64,000 nucleotides of DNA from Hofstenia miamia (GCA_004352715.1 SCFE01000011.1:119732-183731), one strand, 5' to 3'; positions 44,276 to 55,510 are shown, counted from the first letter of the stretch. The notes: generated by a model from the sequence alone, not told the origin. Made by a program: numbers and translations.

Positions 44276-44989
44276 TAATTTTGTATCAGTCACAACTAGA
44301 TCAATTCTTTGAGAAACATTTATCTTGACTTGTACCTAGAAAACAATTTTGGTTGTTTTTATGTTGTTTATAGTTGTTTAATAATTTTGGTTGTTGCAGC
44401 AACCACTAACATCATAATAGCAACTTTAGTAATAAATAATCAGTGAGGAGATGCTTGCAAATAAAACTAACATTGTTATTTTTATTACTAGATCCTTTTA
44501 TAAAACAGGATTTGTACCTTTTTTGAAATTTTTAATTTGTGAAAAATTATAATATACTAGCCTCCTGAGTATTTTTGTTTACATATGTGGACATTAAAAG
44601 GTCAACTATTATTTTGGATTAAGATATTGTGTATGCACTTATTGACCTTTTTTGTATTGAGAAATATTAAAAGATAATACTTATGTATCTTAGCATGAAT
44701 TGGTAATTATTTAAACAATATTGTATTTTTAAATGTCTTTTAATATATATTAAATTTAGATCAATCAATTGCATCACAGATTTTCCCTCAAATTACATGA
44801 AATATATTTATATAACAAATAATTATGTGAGGTTTTATTTAACATTTCTTTTGTATAGACATGGTTACATTTAGCATTGCAATTTGATTGCACTATTGAA
44901 GAAAATTGTAGTGTCCACATATGTGGACATTTTGATTCAAGTAGTTCAAAGTAGTTTTGTTTTAGTTTTCTCAAATCTTGAAAATTTGA

Positions 44990-45078
44990 TGGATAGAGGA
45001 TGCAATTACTCAGCAGAAGAGTTGTTGGCGATATGGGCGAATGACAGTGACATTGACTTAAAAGAAGATGAATTTTGA
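44990..45078 (+). pseudogene. piggyBac transposase N-terminus
   Basis: ATG 44990 opens MDRGCNYSAEELLAIWANDS and an acidic DSDIDLKEDEF, then TGA at 45076-45078. An acidic Ser/Asp N-terminus of this type is usual in piggyBac transposases. About 95 bp separate it from the main frame; that could be decay or an intron, and no convincing splice pair is seen. Confidence 0.45.
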
Positions 45079-45174
45079 TCATGTATTATTAATCTCCTAA
45101 ATTTTAAAACACATCTTTGAACAAGTCTTTAATTTTCAATAAACAAATTTTTAACTAAAGTCACTTGATGTTAT

Positions 45175-46173
45175 TTGGCAATTTTGAACAGTGAGAGTGA
45201 TAATGAAACATTCCACTCTGCCAATACTCAAAGAAAGAACAGAAGGTTGTTTTACAAAGTTACTGATAAATTTTCACCCCAAATATGCATGATTTCTAAA
45301 AGAGAAGATATATCAAATTTTGAAATTAATGAAAAAATGAAAAAAACACCCATCACATATTTTTATGAATACTTAACAGAAGAAGTAATTGAAAAAATTG
45401 TTGACTCAACAAATCGCTGCTTTTTACTTTTGAAAGGAAAGCAACTACATCTAACATCATGTGCTTTAAAAAAATTTATTGGATTGTCTATTGTAATTGG
45501 CAGTTTTCGTCTATCATGCATAAGAATGTACTGGGAAAAAAGAACTTATGTGCAACAGGTTTCTGACATTATGAGCTACAACAGATACTTTGAAATTAGA
45601 GTAAAATTAAAGTTTTGCTATCCTGATGATATACCTGATGAAATCAAAAACTCAGATTGTCTCTACAAAATTCGATTATTTACTGATTCTATTTTAAAAA
45701 GATGTCATTCAATTGATCTTAAAACTATTAATAGTACTAGCATTGATGAGTAAATGCTCCCATTCACAGGAATTTGTCCTGAACGACAGTGTGTAAGGAA
45801 TAAACCACGAGCTCATGGTTTAAAAAATTTTGTTGCTGCAACACCCAATGGCCTTGTGGTTGATTTTGAAATCTATGCAGGTGCTAACACATTTAAAAGG
45901 CAGGAGAAATGCAATGGCGTAGGCCCTGCAGTTGTATGTACTTTGACAAGAACACTGAACCCTGGCACTGAATTGTTTTTTGATAGATACTTTACAACTA
46001 CATCTCTTATAGAGTACTTAGCAGAGCTGAAATTTCCATGTGCTGGAACAATCCAGGCTAATCGTCTTCCCAAAGAATTAAAGATTTTAAGTGATAAAGA
46101 TTTAAAGCAAAGTGTCCGTGGAACATCATCAGTTAATATCAGATCAGATCATAAGGTTTTCATTATAGTTTAA
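45175..46173 (+). pseudogene. piggyBac transposase core
   Basis: DDD transposase domain: TPITYFYEYLTEEVIEKIVD, KFIGLSIVIGSFRL, YWEKRTYVQQVSDIMSYNRY, SIDE-stop-MLPFTG (45738-45768), then KPRAHGLKNFVAATPNGLVV and FFDRYFTTTSLIEYL. The Asp of SIDE and of FDRYF match the first two catalytic positions. The family has Gln where TAA stands at 45751-45753, a one-base change from CAA. The frame ends at TAA 46171-46173 before the third catalytic Asp segment, which is deleted. Confidence 0.8.
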
Positions 46174-46260
46174 AGCAATATAAATAATTTCCTAATATTT
46201 TCAGATTAAAATTTAGTATTTTCTATTATAAAACAAAAAATGCTTTAAACTAATAGGTGG

Positions 46261-46626
46261 CACTTGAATTTTATTTTGTGCAATTCATGGTTTGAAACTA
46301 AACTTTACAATGAGCTGGCAGGTGTTGACTATAAAGATTTCAGAATGAAAGTGGCAGATTATCTTGTCTGCACTAATTCAATAAATAAAGCCAATATACC
46401 AAAAGAAGATGTTGCTGTAAATCAAAGGGGCACTGTTTCCTTCCCTTCCTCACCAAAAAGAAGACGAAATGCTGATCATTTGCCATTCATGATGGATGAT
46501 GCCAATGCATCAAGATGTCGCAGAAAGGGTTGCAAATCAGGAAAAACAAGAGTGATATGCATGCAATGTAATGTATATTATTGTTTAACTGCAAAAAGAA
46601 ACTGCTTTTACTTAGCACATCAATAA
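46261..46626 (+). pseudogene. piggyBac transposase C-terminus with Cys-rich finger
   Basis: Reads NSWFETKLYNELAGVDYKDF, FRMKVADYLV, a Pro/Arg stretch (PSSPKRRRNADHL) and the Cys-rich end RCRRKGCKSGKTRVICMQCN, YYCLTAKRNCFYLAHQ. This is the C-terminal cross-brace type zinc finger usual in piggyBac and PGBD proteins. It is separated from the core by about 90 bp of AT-rich DNA and by a deletion that removed the third catalytic Asp. Confidence 0.75.
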
Positions 46627-46866
46627 ACTTTAAGTAGTTTGCAAAGTTCTATTTCATTACAATATATAATTAAATGTGTTTGTTTTCAGTAAAAAAGCTT
46701 GCACTCAGTCAATTTGTCCACATATGTGGACATTGGTTTCAAGGGAAAATCTTTATTCTTTTGAATTATATTGTAATTAAACAAATGTATAGTAATCTAA
46801 TTAATTAAATTGCAAATATTATTTTTAAATTATTCAATTGACTTTCTGTCATGACTCAGGAGTATA

Positions 46867-47369
46867 ATACGACCTGTAAGTGATTTTAGTATTTTTAGTA
46901 TACCAGTGCATAATCAATGAAAGAAATCATTGACTGCTATACTAAATATTTATCTTGATTAATTATTAAGTTATTAAATAAACAATTGCAGCAATAGTGA
47001 GAAATCCTTGTATCACTGATTATCAGAAAAGAAGAAAATGATTGTTATTTATTGGAATATTAACTACATGTTTAATTAATAGGAACAATTCTGTCAATAT
47101 TGTATCTAATGTTTCTAAGCTCTCATTATCACTGTATCTAATGCACAATGCATTATAAGTAATTAAGAAACTAAAGAGTCATTTGTTGCAATATGTTTTA
47201 TTTTAAACAGCAAACGTCACACTGAGCAATGTAATGTAGTCTATTAATATGTAGTCATCTGAAACATGCTGACAAGATTCACTGAAACCTAATTATTCAA
47301 TTAGTTACTCATATGGATTAAGCATAAATTATAGATATATTCAGTTGTATACAGGGGGGAACTAACAAT
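46867..47369. other. AT-rich DNA, nothing recognised
   Basis: No frame longer than about 30 codons with family features. No tRNA-like fold or repeat was noticed. Confidence 0.5.
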
Positions 47370-48260
47370 TTTGGGGAGTCTAATGCTGATTATGAATCAT
47401 TGAAACAAATACTGTTAAGGATAGTCAATTATGATGAATTAAGAGTTATTGTTGATAGTAGAAGATTTCACATGGTGACTGCTACATGTTCACAAAGAAT
47501 GGATGAAAGGCAAATCATCTAATTGCAGATGGAATGAGAAATGGGAAAACTGCTCAAGATAATCAGTGATGACAGAACTTAAATGGAAAGATCTTCTGGT
47601 GAAATGGAATGCAAATAGAAAGGCATTCTTGTAATCACTAAACAAGAAGAAAGCATACAGGTTGACAGAGGGTAAATGGAAAGATTCCCTAGTCACATGA
47701 AATGTAAATGTAAAGGCATTTCATTAACCCTTAAAAAATGAAAATAATGAATTGAAAGATGCACCAAACATTATCAATCCAGAAGAAGAACTACCACCGC
47801 CAAAAAGGAAGCACAATGGTAAATACCTAAAGCAAAATTTTGAGAAAGCAAAAAAGGAAAACCCCCATGTCACAAAATACAACACGGATATGCCCAATAT
47901 CAGTACCAGCCAAATGAAATGATGGTGCCTGCCCCAAGTTATAAACTCACAAACCAATGGCACAATCACAGGAAGAGAGAACATTTAGGTCACTAACACC
48001 CAACCATCACCAGCAGTATCATTACCATTGATAGACATTGGTGAACTTTGAGAAATGTAAAAAGGACTGTGGATTAAGATAACCTTCCTAAAAAAATATT
48101 TGAGAGTGAATTCAAATTAATAAAATCCCAACTAAATCTTGAGATGCAGGAAAGTATAACAGAACGTGATGAAATTCTACACAGGCAAATCAAACAGATA
48201 AAAAGAACCAATGGCAAAATAAATATTACACCACTACCCCATTGATAGTGCATTAGACCA
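47370..48260 (+). pseudogene. Decayed coding relic with short internal repeats
   Basis: Plus-strand open patches broken by stops. KWKDLLVKWNANRKAFL at about 47582 and KWKDSLVTXNVNVKAF at about 47674 are two copies of a roughly 92-bp unit. Then NNELKDAPNIINPEEELPPP, KRKHNGKYLKQNFEKAKKEN (47745-47855), and near the end FKLIKSQLNLEMQESITERD and EILHRQIKQIKRTNGK (48108-48220). The helical, E/K/Q-rich end could be a Gag-type N-terminal coiled coil. I do not recognise a family. Bases 48261-48488 show nothing. Confidence 0.35.
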
Positions 48261-48488
48261 TTTAGAGATGGTCATTGATCTAACAAGGCAGGGCGGGTCA
48301 GACATGGTTTAGCCTTGGAAAATTTCCTGAAATTTCAAAATAGTTTATACAAATCTACTGAGATTTAGTCAACTCCATATCACCTATAGAATTCATATTT
48401 AAAAATTGTTCAATAGCATAATATACTCTTGCATAATTTTTTTTTCAATTTCAATATGAAATTTAAAAACATGTTTGTAACATCTAGT

Positions 48489-49580
48489 GTAATATCCTCT
48501 ACCAGGCGTTATCACTGTTTGTCTACTGTTACCTTGTAACATTAGCTGTGTTATTGCGGTTAAGGATTTAATTGTCGTTACTGCTTGACTAGTTTCTTCT
48601 GTTATCTTATGTAACCTTAATTAACTATTCACTTTTTAGGTGATGAAGCCATGCGGTAATCTCTGTAGCGATCTTCTAGTGGGCATCTCGTCCGAAGTGG
48701 ATCTCCACATCCAATTTCACCATTCCATCTGATGCTTGAGTGCCACTTCTCAGCTCAATCAAGATAGCTTATATGTACCCTACATTAGATCAGTGCTTAC
48801 TCAAGACATGGCACAACTCGACTTAATCTCTATTGTGTAAAAGTGTTATATCTATTTGCAACCTGAAACTGTTACTAGTTGTTCATTCAATATTACATGT
48901 AGCCATTACAGAAATATATTGGCTTAGTTAAATAAATTCTATTTGAACAACTTCCTAACCTACATTTATAATTACTACATGTATGGTCATTATATCAGTC
49001 GATTATAGGTCATCAATTTAGATCNNNNNNNNNNNNNNNNNNNNNNNNNNNNNNNNNNNNNNNNNNNNNNNNNNNNNNNNNNNNNNNNNNNNNNNNNNNN
49101 NNNNNNNNNNNNNNNNNNNNNNNNNNNNNNNNNNNNNNNNNNNNNNNNNNNNNNNNNNNNNNNNNNNNNNNNNNNNNNNNNNNNNNNNNNNNNNNNNNNN
49201 NNNNNNNNNNNNNNNNNNNNNNNNNNNNCCTAGAATCGTTCCCTGTGATGTATCCAGACCACTACTAAACACCGCTCGATTAGCTCAACATTGTATTAAA
49301 TAATCAAACCGTTAATAAGATGAAAAATAAGAATTCTGAATAGAATTCTTTATCAAATGCTTACAGTAAGTTTCATTGTATTTATAGTATTTCAAAAGAA
49401 GTATCTGTCGATTTAAATTTCAAACTTCTGCCAAGATGGCGGCGATAAAATAACGTAAGCATCGTTTTGTCAAAAGTATTTTTATCAACAGATACAATTA
49501 TCTTTTTATTGACACATATTTTATTCTTTGTTGCATTTTACAAATTAATCTGAAATCATAGCAACTAATTGATTGTAATA
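48489..49580 (-). repeat. Beta LTR, solo-like, with a 204-N gap
   Basis: Minus-oriented copy of the beta LTR: its 3' end GGTAGAGGATATTACA is at 48489-48504, and the body matches 13321-13933 and 1-780. The U3 start is lost near 49580, where homology fades into unrelated DNA. A gap of 204 N (49025-49228) lies inside. No internal region borders the 3' end, so it looks like a truncated solo LTR marking the edge of the repeat cluster. Confidence 0.75.
49377..49443 (-). promoter_or_regulatory. LTR promoter: YY1-like site plus TATA box
   Basis: GCCGCCATCTTGGC on the minus strand at 49443-49430 and TATAAATAC at 49386-49378, the same pair and spacing as at 569-634. Confidence 0.55.
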
Positions 49581-50050
49581 TTTTTTAATCAACACACTAG
49601 CAAACCGAAATTATTTTTGGTAGTGATAATAAAATTTGGAAAAATTAGCTGATTTGTCATTAATTTAAAAGGGCCAGACCTACATTTCATGACCCGACTT
49701 CGAAAGAAAATATTTATATAATAAAATACAATCAGCAAGAAATTCTCATAATCATTTACAGAAGCATTGTATAATTAATATATTAATTAGAAAATTGGAA
49801 GAATTTATAAACTGAAAATGGTATTTTCTATTACTGAAATGACTTTTGCTTTTATCTATTGAAGACATAAAAACAAAGAGAAAGCTCATAAATTCAGAAT
49901 TGGAAGATATTTTATAACATTTTTACTAGTAATACATCCACTTAGGTGCAACGAGATTGTTGAGATCTCACTACCTTTTGAATGATATTAGGAATATGGA
50001 ACCTAATCATGAAGGTACTATGGAAGCTGTGCCGAAGACTTAACTAATAG
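49581..50050. other. Host-like AT-rich DNA before the M4 exon
   Basis: No coding feature recognised. It ends in the splice acceptor TAACTAATAG (50041-50050). Upstream exons of the plus-strand gene, if any, are not in this stretch or in the repeats to its left. Confidence 0.45.
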
Positions 50051-50202
50051 TTGAGGAAGAGAATGCATGTGGACCAGACAAAGATGATCAAGTAAAGCAA
50101 GATTGGCAAATGATTGCCTTGATCATTGATAGATTTTCCGGATGTATTTATGTTCTCGTTGGAATTGCAGCTATTATATTTTATAATCGTTTACAATTTT
50201 GA
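50051..50202 (+). CDS. Orphan last exon: M4 of a Cys-loop receptor
   Basis: After an acceptor AG at 50049-50050, two bases complete a codon. Then a charged stretch (EEENACGPDKDDQVKQ) leads to DWQMIALIIDRFSGCIYVLV, GIAAIIFYNRLQF and TGA at 50200-50202. W followed by A and I-D-R and then about 20 hydrophobic residues is the signature of the fourth membrane helix of nicotinic-type channels. It lies on the plus strand, opposite to the M1-M3 exons at 55511-59037. Its entry phase (one base needed) equals the exit phase of the M3 exon. Either a second convergent gene or an inverted piece of the same one. Confidence 0.65.
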
Positions 50203-50330
50203 ACACAAAATCTTGAATTATTTTATATTGATATATTATTAACAGTAATTAGTTTAAAGATTATCTTCCGAAAATTTCAAGTTGCTTTTTGGATGTGATT
50301 TTATTTAGTTTTGAAGGAAAACTCTTTGTT

Positions 50331-50336
50331 AATAAA
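50331..50336 (+). terminator. Candidate poly-A signal
   Basis: AATAAA 129 bp after the TGA of the M4 exon, a usual distance for a 3' UTR in AT-rich DNA. AATAAA is frequent by chance here. Confidence 0.35.
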
Positions 50337-50339
50337 ATT

Positions 50340-50990
50340 TGCATAAACATTTGCTTTCAAATTGCGCATACGTATGAATATAGATGAAATTTATGATACT
50401 TCATGTCAAAGAAATATTTCGATTTCAGAGACCCTTCGAGAAACATTTGAGCAAATGTAAAAAATGTTGAATACATAGTGTATGTGTACAAAGTATAAAA
50501 TATTATTTTGGATAATTTGTACAGTCTTCTATAAGTTTATGATTATATTAAGAAAATATAATTTTAGAAATATTATACTAAAAAATCCAATATAATATGA
50601 ACAAAGAATGCTCGAGAGGGGTTTACACAAAAAATTACTTTTCTCTATCAAATTTTCAATTTTTCAAAGATAAATGAATCTGAGCATTCAGAAAATGAAC
50701 AATTTTTAGCTACATAATCCTTATTTTTGCATTAAAATAAATAAATTCTACTTTCACTGTTTTTTAGTGAATGCATTATAACAAACGTTTTAAATCCTCT
50801 TCCTATAAAACATTACTATGCAATTCTGTTTATAGCAATGAAATAAATTTAAAGTTTATTGAAGAGTATTTGAATATTTTTAGACGAATTTCATTAACTA
50901 AAACACTTTGTAGTAAATGAAAAAGTTTATATTTTTTATCATATATCATCATTAGTGTTACAAATGTTTAGAAAATCTTCTCCAAGTCAG

Positions 50991-51028
<38 letters not shown>

Positions 51029-51469
51029 CGCATAGTATTTTCTTAATATGCTCCAGGTTTAATACCCACGGCTGAAATTCTTGTTTGAAAAATTAATTTA
51101 GCATTTGAATAATTGAATAATGATATATTTTTCAAACATAATTACAGGAATGATTAATTTGAGTAAAACATAATCACAGACGAAGCAACGCCTACTGTAA
51201 CATATAAAATGCAAAATATTCTGTCAAAAAATAACGATATAAGTTTCCATTCGTTAGCGGTTGCCTTTTCGTTTCTGCCAACTTTTAGAATTTCATCAAT
51301 ATTTTGATTATGATGACTAAGTCTATCAAAGCAGGAATCACTTTTTAAACTTTTTTGCCATGTGTGATTTTCAACGTTTTCATTATCTTCTGGTAAATGT
51401 TCCTTTGCTGATAGCTTTCGTAGGCCTAGAATTTAATTTGTGAGGCCTATTTATTTATTTGTTATTTTC
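50340..51469. other. AT-rich intergenic DNA with a (TA)n tract
   Basis: No coding feature recognised on either strand. A (TA)n tract lies at about 50994-51024. Confidence 0.5.
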
Positions 51470-51778
51470 GATATATATATATATATATATANNNNNNNNN
51501 NNNNNNNNNNNNNNNNNNNNNNNNNNNNNNNNNNNNNNNNNNNNNNNNNNNNNNNNNNNNNNNNNNNNNNNNNNNNNNNNNNNNNNNNNNNNNNNNNNNN
51601 NNNNNNNNNNNNNNNNNNNNNNNNNNNNNNNNNNNNNNNNNNNNNNNNNNNNNNNNNNNNNNNNNNNNNNNNNNNNNNNNNNNNNNNNNNNNNNNNNNNN
51701 NNNNNNNNNNNNNNNNNNNNNNNNNNNNNNNNNNNNNNNNNNNNNNNNNNNNNNNNNNNNNNNNNNNNNNNNNNNNNN

Positions 51779-51809
<31 letters not shown>
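51470..51809. repeat. (AT)n tract with an assembly gap inside
   Basis: ATAT on both sides of 287 N (51492-51778). The gap is evidently a microsatellite the assembler could not cross. Confidence 0.9.
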
Positions 51810-51810
<1 letters not shown>

Positions 51811-51812
51811 CA

Positions 51813-52159
51813 TATATTAGGACCTTGCAAATATTTGAAATTTAAGTACTTGAAATCAACTCGATCTTAGTATGAATGGCATCTTTTTGCCATTTTCATA
51901 TAATGTAAAGCGATCTATGAAACTTTCACTATTTATTGCAAATTGTAAGCCATTAGGCTTGGTTTCTATCATTTAGTTTAAAATTGTTTTATTTCTGCAG
52001 TTCATTTCATGAGAATATAGCACAGTTATAAGTAGCTTAGCCTAACGAGAAAATTATGTTTAATTTTAGGTCGTAAATCGACTCGAACTCGCGAGTTAGG
52101 AGTCGAAATGGAGTCTAACTTTACACAAGCACAAAAAAGTCAATTCTCAGGGGCCCTAT
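51813..52159. mobile_element. Short hAT-like non-autonomous copy
   Basis: Starts TATTAGGACCTTGCAAAT and ends TCAATTCTCAGGGGCCCTA, an imperfect inverted pair that matches the ends of the longer copy at 52559-54176. Internal ends are rich in ACTCGA (52080-52100). No coding. Flanked by AT tracts on both sides, possibly its preferred target. Confidence 0.45.
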
Positions 52160-52182
52160 ATATATATATATATATATATATA
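52157..52182. repeat. (TA)n microsatellite
   Basis: Simple repeat at the right edge of the short hAT-like copy. Bases 52183-52558 hold no recognised feature. Confidence 0.9.
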
Positions 52183-52588
52183 ACAATATCACTCTATTTA
52201 TATTAATTATATTAATTTTATTATTTCAGAAGATGTCTAAATTATAATCGAAAATGCTAACCAATGCGCTCTATTCCAAATATATATACATATATATTTA
52301 TATCTCCCGCTAAGTGTTTTTTAAAAACCTCACCATGACTGCGTTTCCAAATATTAATCTTTGAAATTTTGAAGGGTGATGTCGCTTTAATTTACCTACC
52401 CACATGGTAAATATATTTAAGTTTGAGTGAATACTGCGGGAGCAATGGACAAAAAATATGTATTTTAGGAAAGAGTGGGATTACTGCGTTAGAAATTTCG
52501 AACCGTTTCCCGCAAATGTAAGGTTTTAGAAAGCGGAAATTAAATATTTATATATAGATATTAGGACCCTGCGAATTCGAGTTGAGTA

Positions 52589-52620
52589 CGAGTCGAGTTC
52601 GAGTACTCGAACTCGACTCG
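52589..52620. repeat. Perfect 32-bp palindrome
   Basis: The 32 bases centred between 52604 and 52605 (GTAC centre) equal their own reverse complement. They consist of CGAGT/ACTCG units. It lies just inside the left end of the hAT-like element, where transposase binding sites are expected. Confidence 0.9.
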
Positions 52621-53954
52621 AGGTTTGAAATTTTAACTCGACATTTTGAGTACTCGAAAATAACTCGAAATTTGTTTGAATTGCATCTTTTTTTTCAATT
52701 TTTGTCTGTGATGTTGAACAATCCACCGACCTTTCTCTATTTCAAATTTGTAAGGCATCATACTAATAATATATAATCAATACATAATTCCAACACATGA
52801 TTATACATGATATTTCGAATGTTATGCGTAGAAATGAAGCTGAATTGTAAGTGTGTTATAACTAGGGCGAACAAAGATAAAAAACTCAATTTTGAAATAA
52901 AGGTAAGCTTTCTCTAAATATTTAGAAATTTAATTGTTTTAATGCATATGCATGCATATTTTAAAAATTTTAAGGTCAAAATAGTTTAAAAATTTTACAA
53001 CATTTGGAATTAGGTAAAAAAAAATTTAAAATTTTCTTTGAGGTCATATGTTTTGAAAGAGATACCATTTATGAATAACTTCCATAAAAACCTCTTTAAG
53101 ACCGCATAATGCAAAAATTACCAATATTTTAATATTTTAATAGAAAATGATTTGATGAAATTTAGGAGTTTTGCAATAAGATTGTAATGTAACGTTCAAG
53201 TAGGAAGATGCATCTACCTATAAGCTTTGTCCCTCATTTCCAATTTGTTTGGCTTTTAAAATATATACATGGGAAAATATCACTGCTAATTTTTAACTAT
53301 TTCAATAGAAATAAGTTAGAGCAAGCATTTTCTTACTATTTTAATATTTTGCCAATGTTTATAAAATAACGCCAATCCTATCAATGAGGCAATAATGCAA
53401 AAGTTAATGAACACCACAAATTACTATGGAATAAATTGGAATTGTAATCTGTATTGAGTCTGAATCAATCTCAATTTTGGATGCCTCACCGAAAATTGAA
53501 AACTATATGGTACATGATTCAATGAATAATCGGTTCAAACAGTTCATTAAATCTCATAGAATATGGATTGCTGAAAATAGGAAGTATTCTTCTGCTTCCA
53601 TGGAAAAGTTCTTTCAAATTCTAAAAAGCATGCTTGAGACAAAAATTCCAAGGATAATGTGCAGTCCTACATTGGTGCTCCTTACTACTTAGTTGATTAG
53701 GTTTAACATAGATTACACGAATTTTACAAAAGCTAAAAAGTCAATTTTTTAGGTAAAAAATTACGTTTTTAAATTAAAAATTAAAAAATTTTGGGTCAAA
53801 ATTTCAAATGTTTAAGTAAAAAAAATCGTCCCCGTTATAAAGTAAAACTAGAACAAAACTTTGATGAGGTTATATTTCAGGATGACGGTGAATATTAATT
53901 GTATACTCAAAGTTGAAAATATGCAGTACAGATATGCAATTTTTACAGGCATGA

Positions 53955-54115
53955 ACTGGAAATCAGCATTTTTTGAGTTCTCAGCGTACCGAACATGGTG
54001 ACAAATGCAAAATTTGCAAGCAAATGTTTACGGTGGTCAAATCGCACCCAAAAACAACGCTTTTGACTCACCTGGAAATAGGACACACAAAAGGAATTTA
54101 TGGAGCTGAAAAAAG
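53955..54115 (+). pseudogene. BED-type zinc finger fragment
   Basis: An open frame reads HGDKCKICKQMFTVVKSHPK, TTLLTHLEIGH: Cys at 54006 and 54015, His at 54069 and 54084, that is C-x2-C-x17-H-x4-H, the spacing of BED fingers found at the N-terminus of hAT transposases. It ends at a good splice donor (AAAAG, then GTAAGA at 54116). A TGA precedes it at 53952, so it may be an exon after an acceptor at about 53948 or 53982. Confidence 0.5.
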
Positions 54116-54174
54116 GTAAGACGAAATTGCAACTCGACTCCACTCGAGCCTAATAAAGTCAACTCACAGGGATC

Positions 54175-54505
54175 TAATATATATATATANNNNNNNNNNN
54201 NNNNNNNNNNNNNNNNNNNNNNNNNNNNNNNNNNNNNNNNNNNNNNNNNNNNNNNNNNNNNNNNNNNNNNNNNNNNNNNNNNNNNNNNNNNNNNNNNNNN
54301 NNNNNNNNNNNNNNNNNNNNNNNNNNNNNNNNNNNNNNNNNNNNNNNNNNNNNNNNNNNNNNNNNNNNNNNNNNNNNNNNNNNNNNNNNNNNNNNNNNNN
54401 NNNNNNNNNNNNNNNNNNNNNNNNNNNNNNNNNNNNNNNNNNNNNNNNNNNNNNNNNNNNNNNNNNNNNNNNNNNNNNNNNNNNNNNNNNNNNNNNNNNN
54501 NNNNN

Positions 54506-54546
<41 letters not shown>
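54175..54546. repeat. (AT)n tract with an assembly gap inside
   Basis: AT repeats on both sides of 316 N (54190-54505). Confidence 0.9.
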
Positions 54547-54552
<6 letters not shown>

Positions 54553-54569
54553 TGATGAATTTTGTTTAA

Positions 54570-55000
54570 GAAATGCGCAGTCGTGGCCATAATATTAAGG
54601 ATATCTGTTTTGAAACTAACTATATCGCAAAAGATCACCTAAAACAGCAAAAGTAGTCCAATTCAGTATTTTTTATGTTCCCCTTTGCAGCAAACACAGG
54701 AGCCAAATGCCACACAACATGATGTTGAAATGACTAAATTTTCTTTAATTTTGTGGGTGATTTTCTGTACCCAACATGCTTGGCCATGTCAACTTTGTCA
54801 TTGTATGATGTTGAAATATGATAGGCAACATTCATTTTACTATTCTCCAACAATTTTCGATTGGGGAACAAACCAGGCGAGTTACCTGGTCACTAGCTTT
54901 TAGCATTCTTCATTTGTCATGAGTGGGGCATGACGCCCCCTGTTGGGAAAAATTTCCAGTCATGCAATTTAAAGAAGCACATGACCTGAATAGCTTGTAC
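54570..55000 (-). pseudogene. Tc1/mariner transposase C-terminal relic
   Basis: On the minus strand, in two frames separated by one base, the sequence reads (stop)PGNSPGLFP and then IENCWRIVK (54893-54833). This is the Tc1/mariner region ahead of and including the last catalytic residue (W-P-x-N-S-P-D-L-N-P-I-E-N). Just upstream FFPTGGVMPHS resembles the F-Q-Q-D-G/N-A-x-x-H segment with the catalytic Asp lost. Downstream, KGNIKNTEL and a GGCCATAATATTA stretch fit the end of such elements. Several stops; inactive. Confidence 0.55.
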
Positions 55001-55510
55001 AATAGGCAATTTTGCAATGCCCTCATAAAGACAAAGTTTTATGGTGCAGTATCCAACAAAGAGATTAATCTTGAATGATCTCAAAATGGCTTAGATTTCA
55101 CTTGGGTTGTGAAACGTAGTTTTCCATTGCAGTATGGAAAGTCAAAGCTACTAGTAGAGTGGAGTGTGCTGACCACCGCTGCGTCGCTGATGTTGAATTG
55201 AAGGACAATTGCGAGATTTGACATAATGTACTGTGTAGAGCGACATTTGCACGCTCACAGTGGGTAAACGTATTTTGTCAGGCATGTCTACATAATAGCA
55301 GATATTTAACAGGTCTGTGTTTATATACACAACAAGAATGTCAGGTATGCCACTAAGACTATATTCAGGAAAAAATACCATTTTCCCCCACATACATGCA
55401 CGTACATGCGGGTATACAAGTATTTTAGTATTTTGAGGTGTAACCAGAAAATAATGGCCATGACTGTACATTAATTCAAGCATTATAAGCTATTGAAAAA
55501 CTAAGCTTAC

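Larger units (their letters stand above)
44566..46866 (+). mobile_element. piggyBac-like element, decayed
   Basis: Contains a broken piggyBac transposase (next entries). The candidate short terminal inverted repeat is ACTCCTGAGT-like: CTCCTGAGT at 44562-44570 and its complement ACTCAGGAG at 46855-46863. The palindrome GTCCACATATGTGGAC occurs exactly at 44913-44928 and 46716-46731 and with changes at 44577-44592, so it is present inside both ends and may be a transposase binding site. No clear TTAA target duplication is visible, so the exact ends are uncertain. Confidence 0.6.
52559..54176 (+). mobile_element. hAT-like element, internally decayed
   Basis: Begins TATTAGGACCCTGCGAATTC and ends with the complement of TATTAGATCCCTGTGAGTTG (54157-54176), giving an imperfect inverted repeat, with ACTCGA-rich subterminal DNA at both ends (52576-52670 and 54125-54150). 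Inside are a BED-finger-like fragment (next entry) and an open stretch at 53477-53692 (YMVHDSMNNRFKQFIKSHRI) that I cannot assign. The BED piece sits at the 3' end, so the rest of any transposase is missing. hAT assignment is by BED finger and end type and is tentative. Confidence 0.45.

Noticed and set aside
53943-54143. Minus-strand frame of 66 codons
   Set aside because: It is the shadow of the plus-strand BED-finger stretch, which has the C-x2-C and H-x4-H spacing.
55151-55483. Minus-strand frame of 110 codons with an M2-like DKIRL...SVQMSL stretch
   Set aside because: The true M2 exon is at 57287-57430 with matching phases. This frame has no usable splice borders in phase and lies next to a Tc1/mariner relic.
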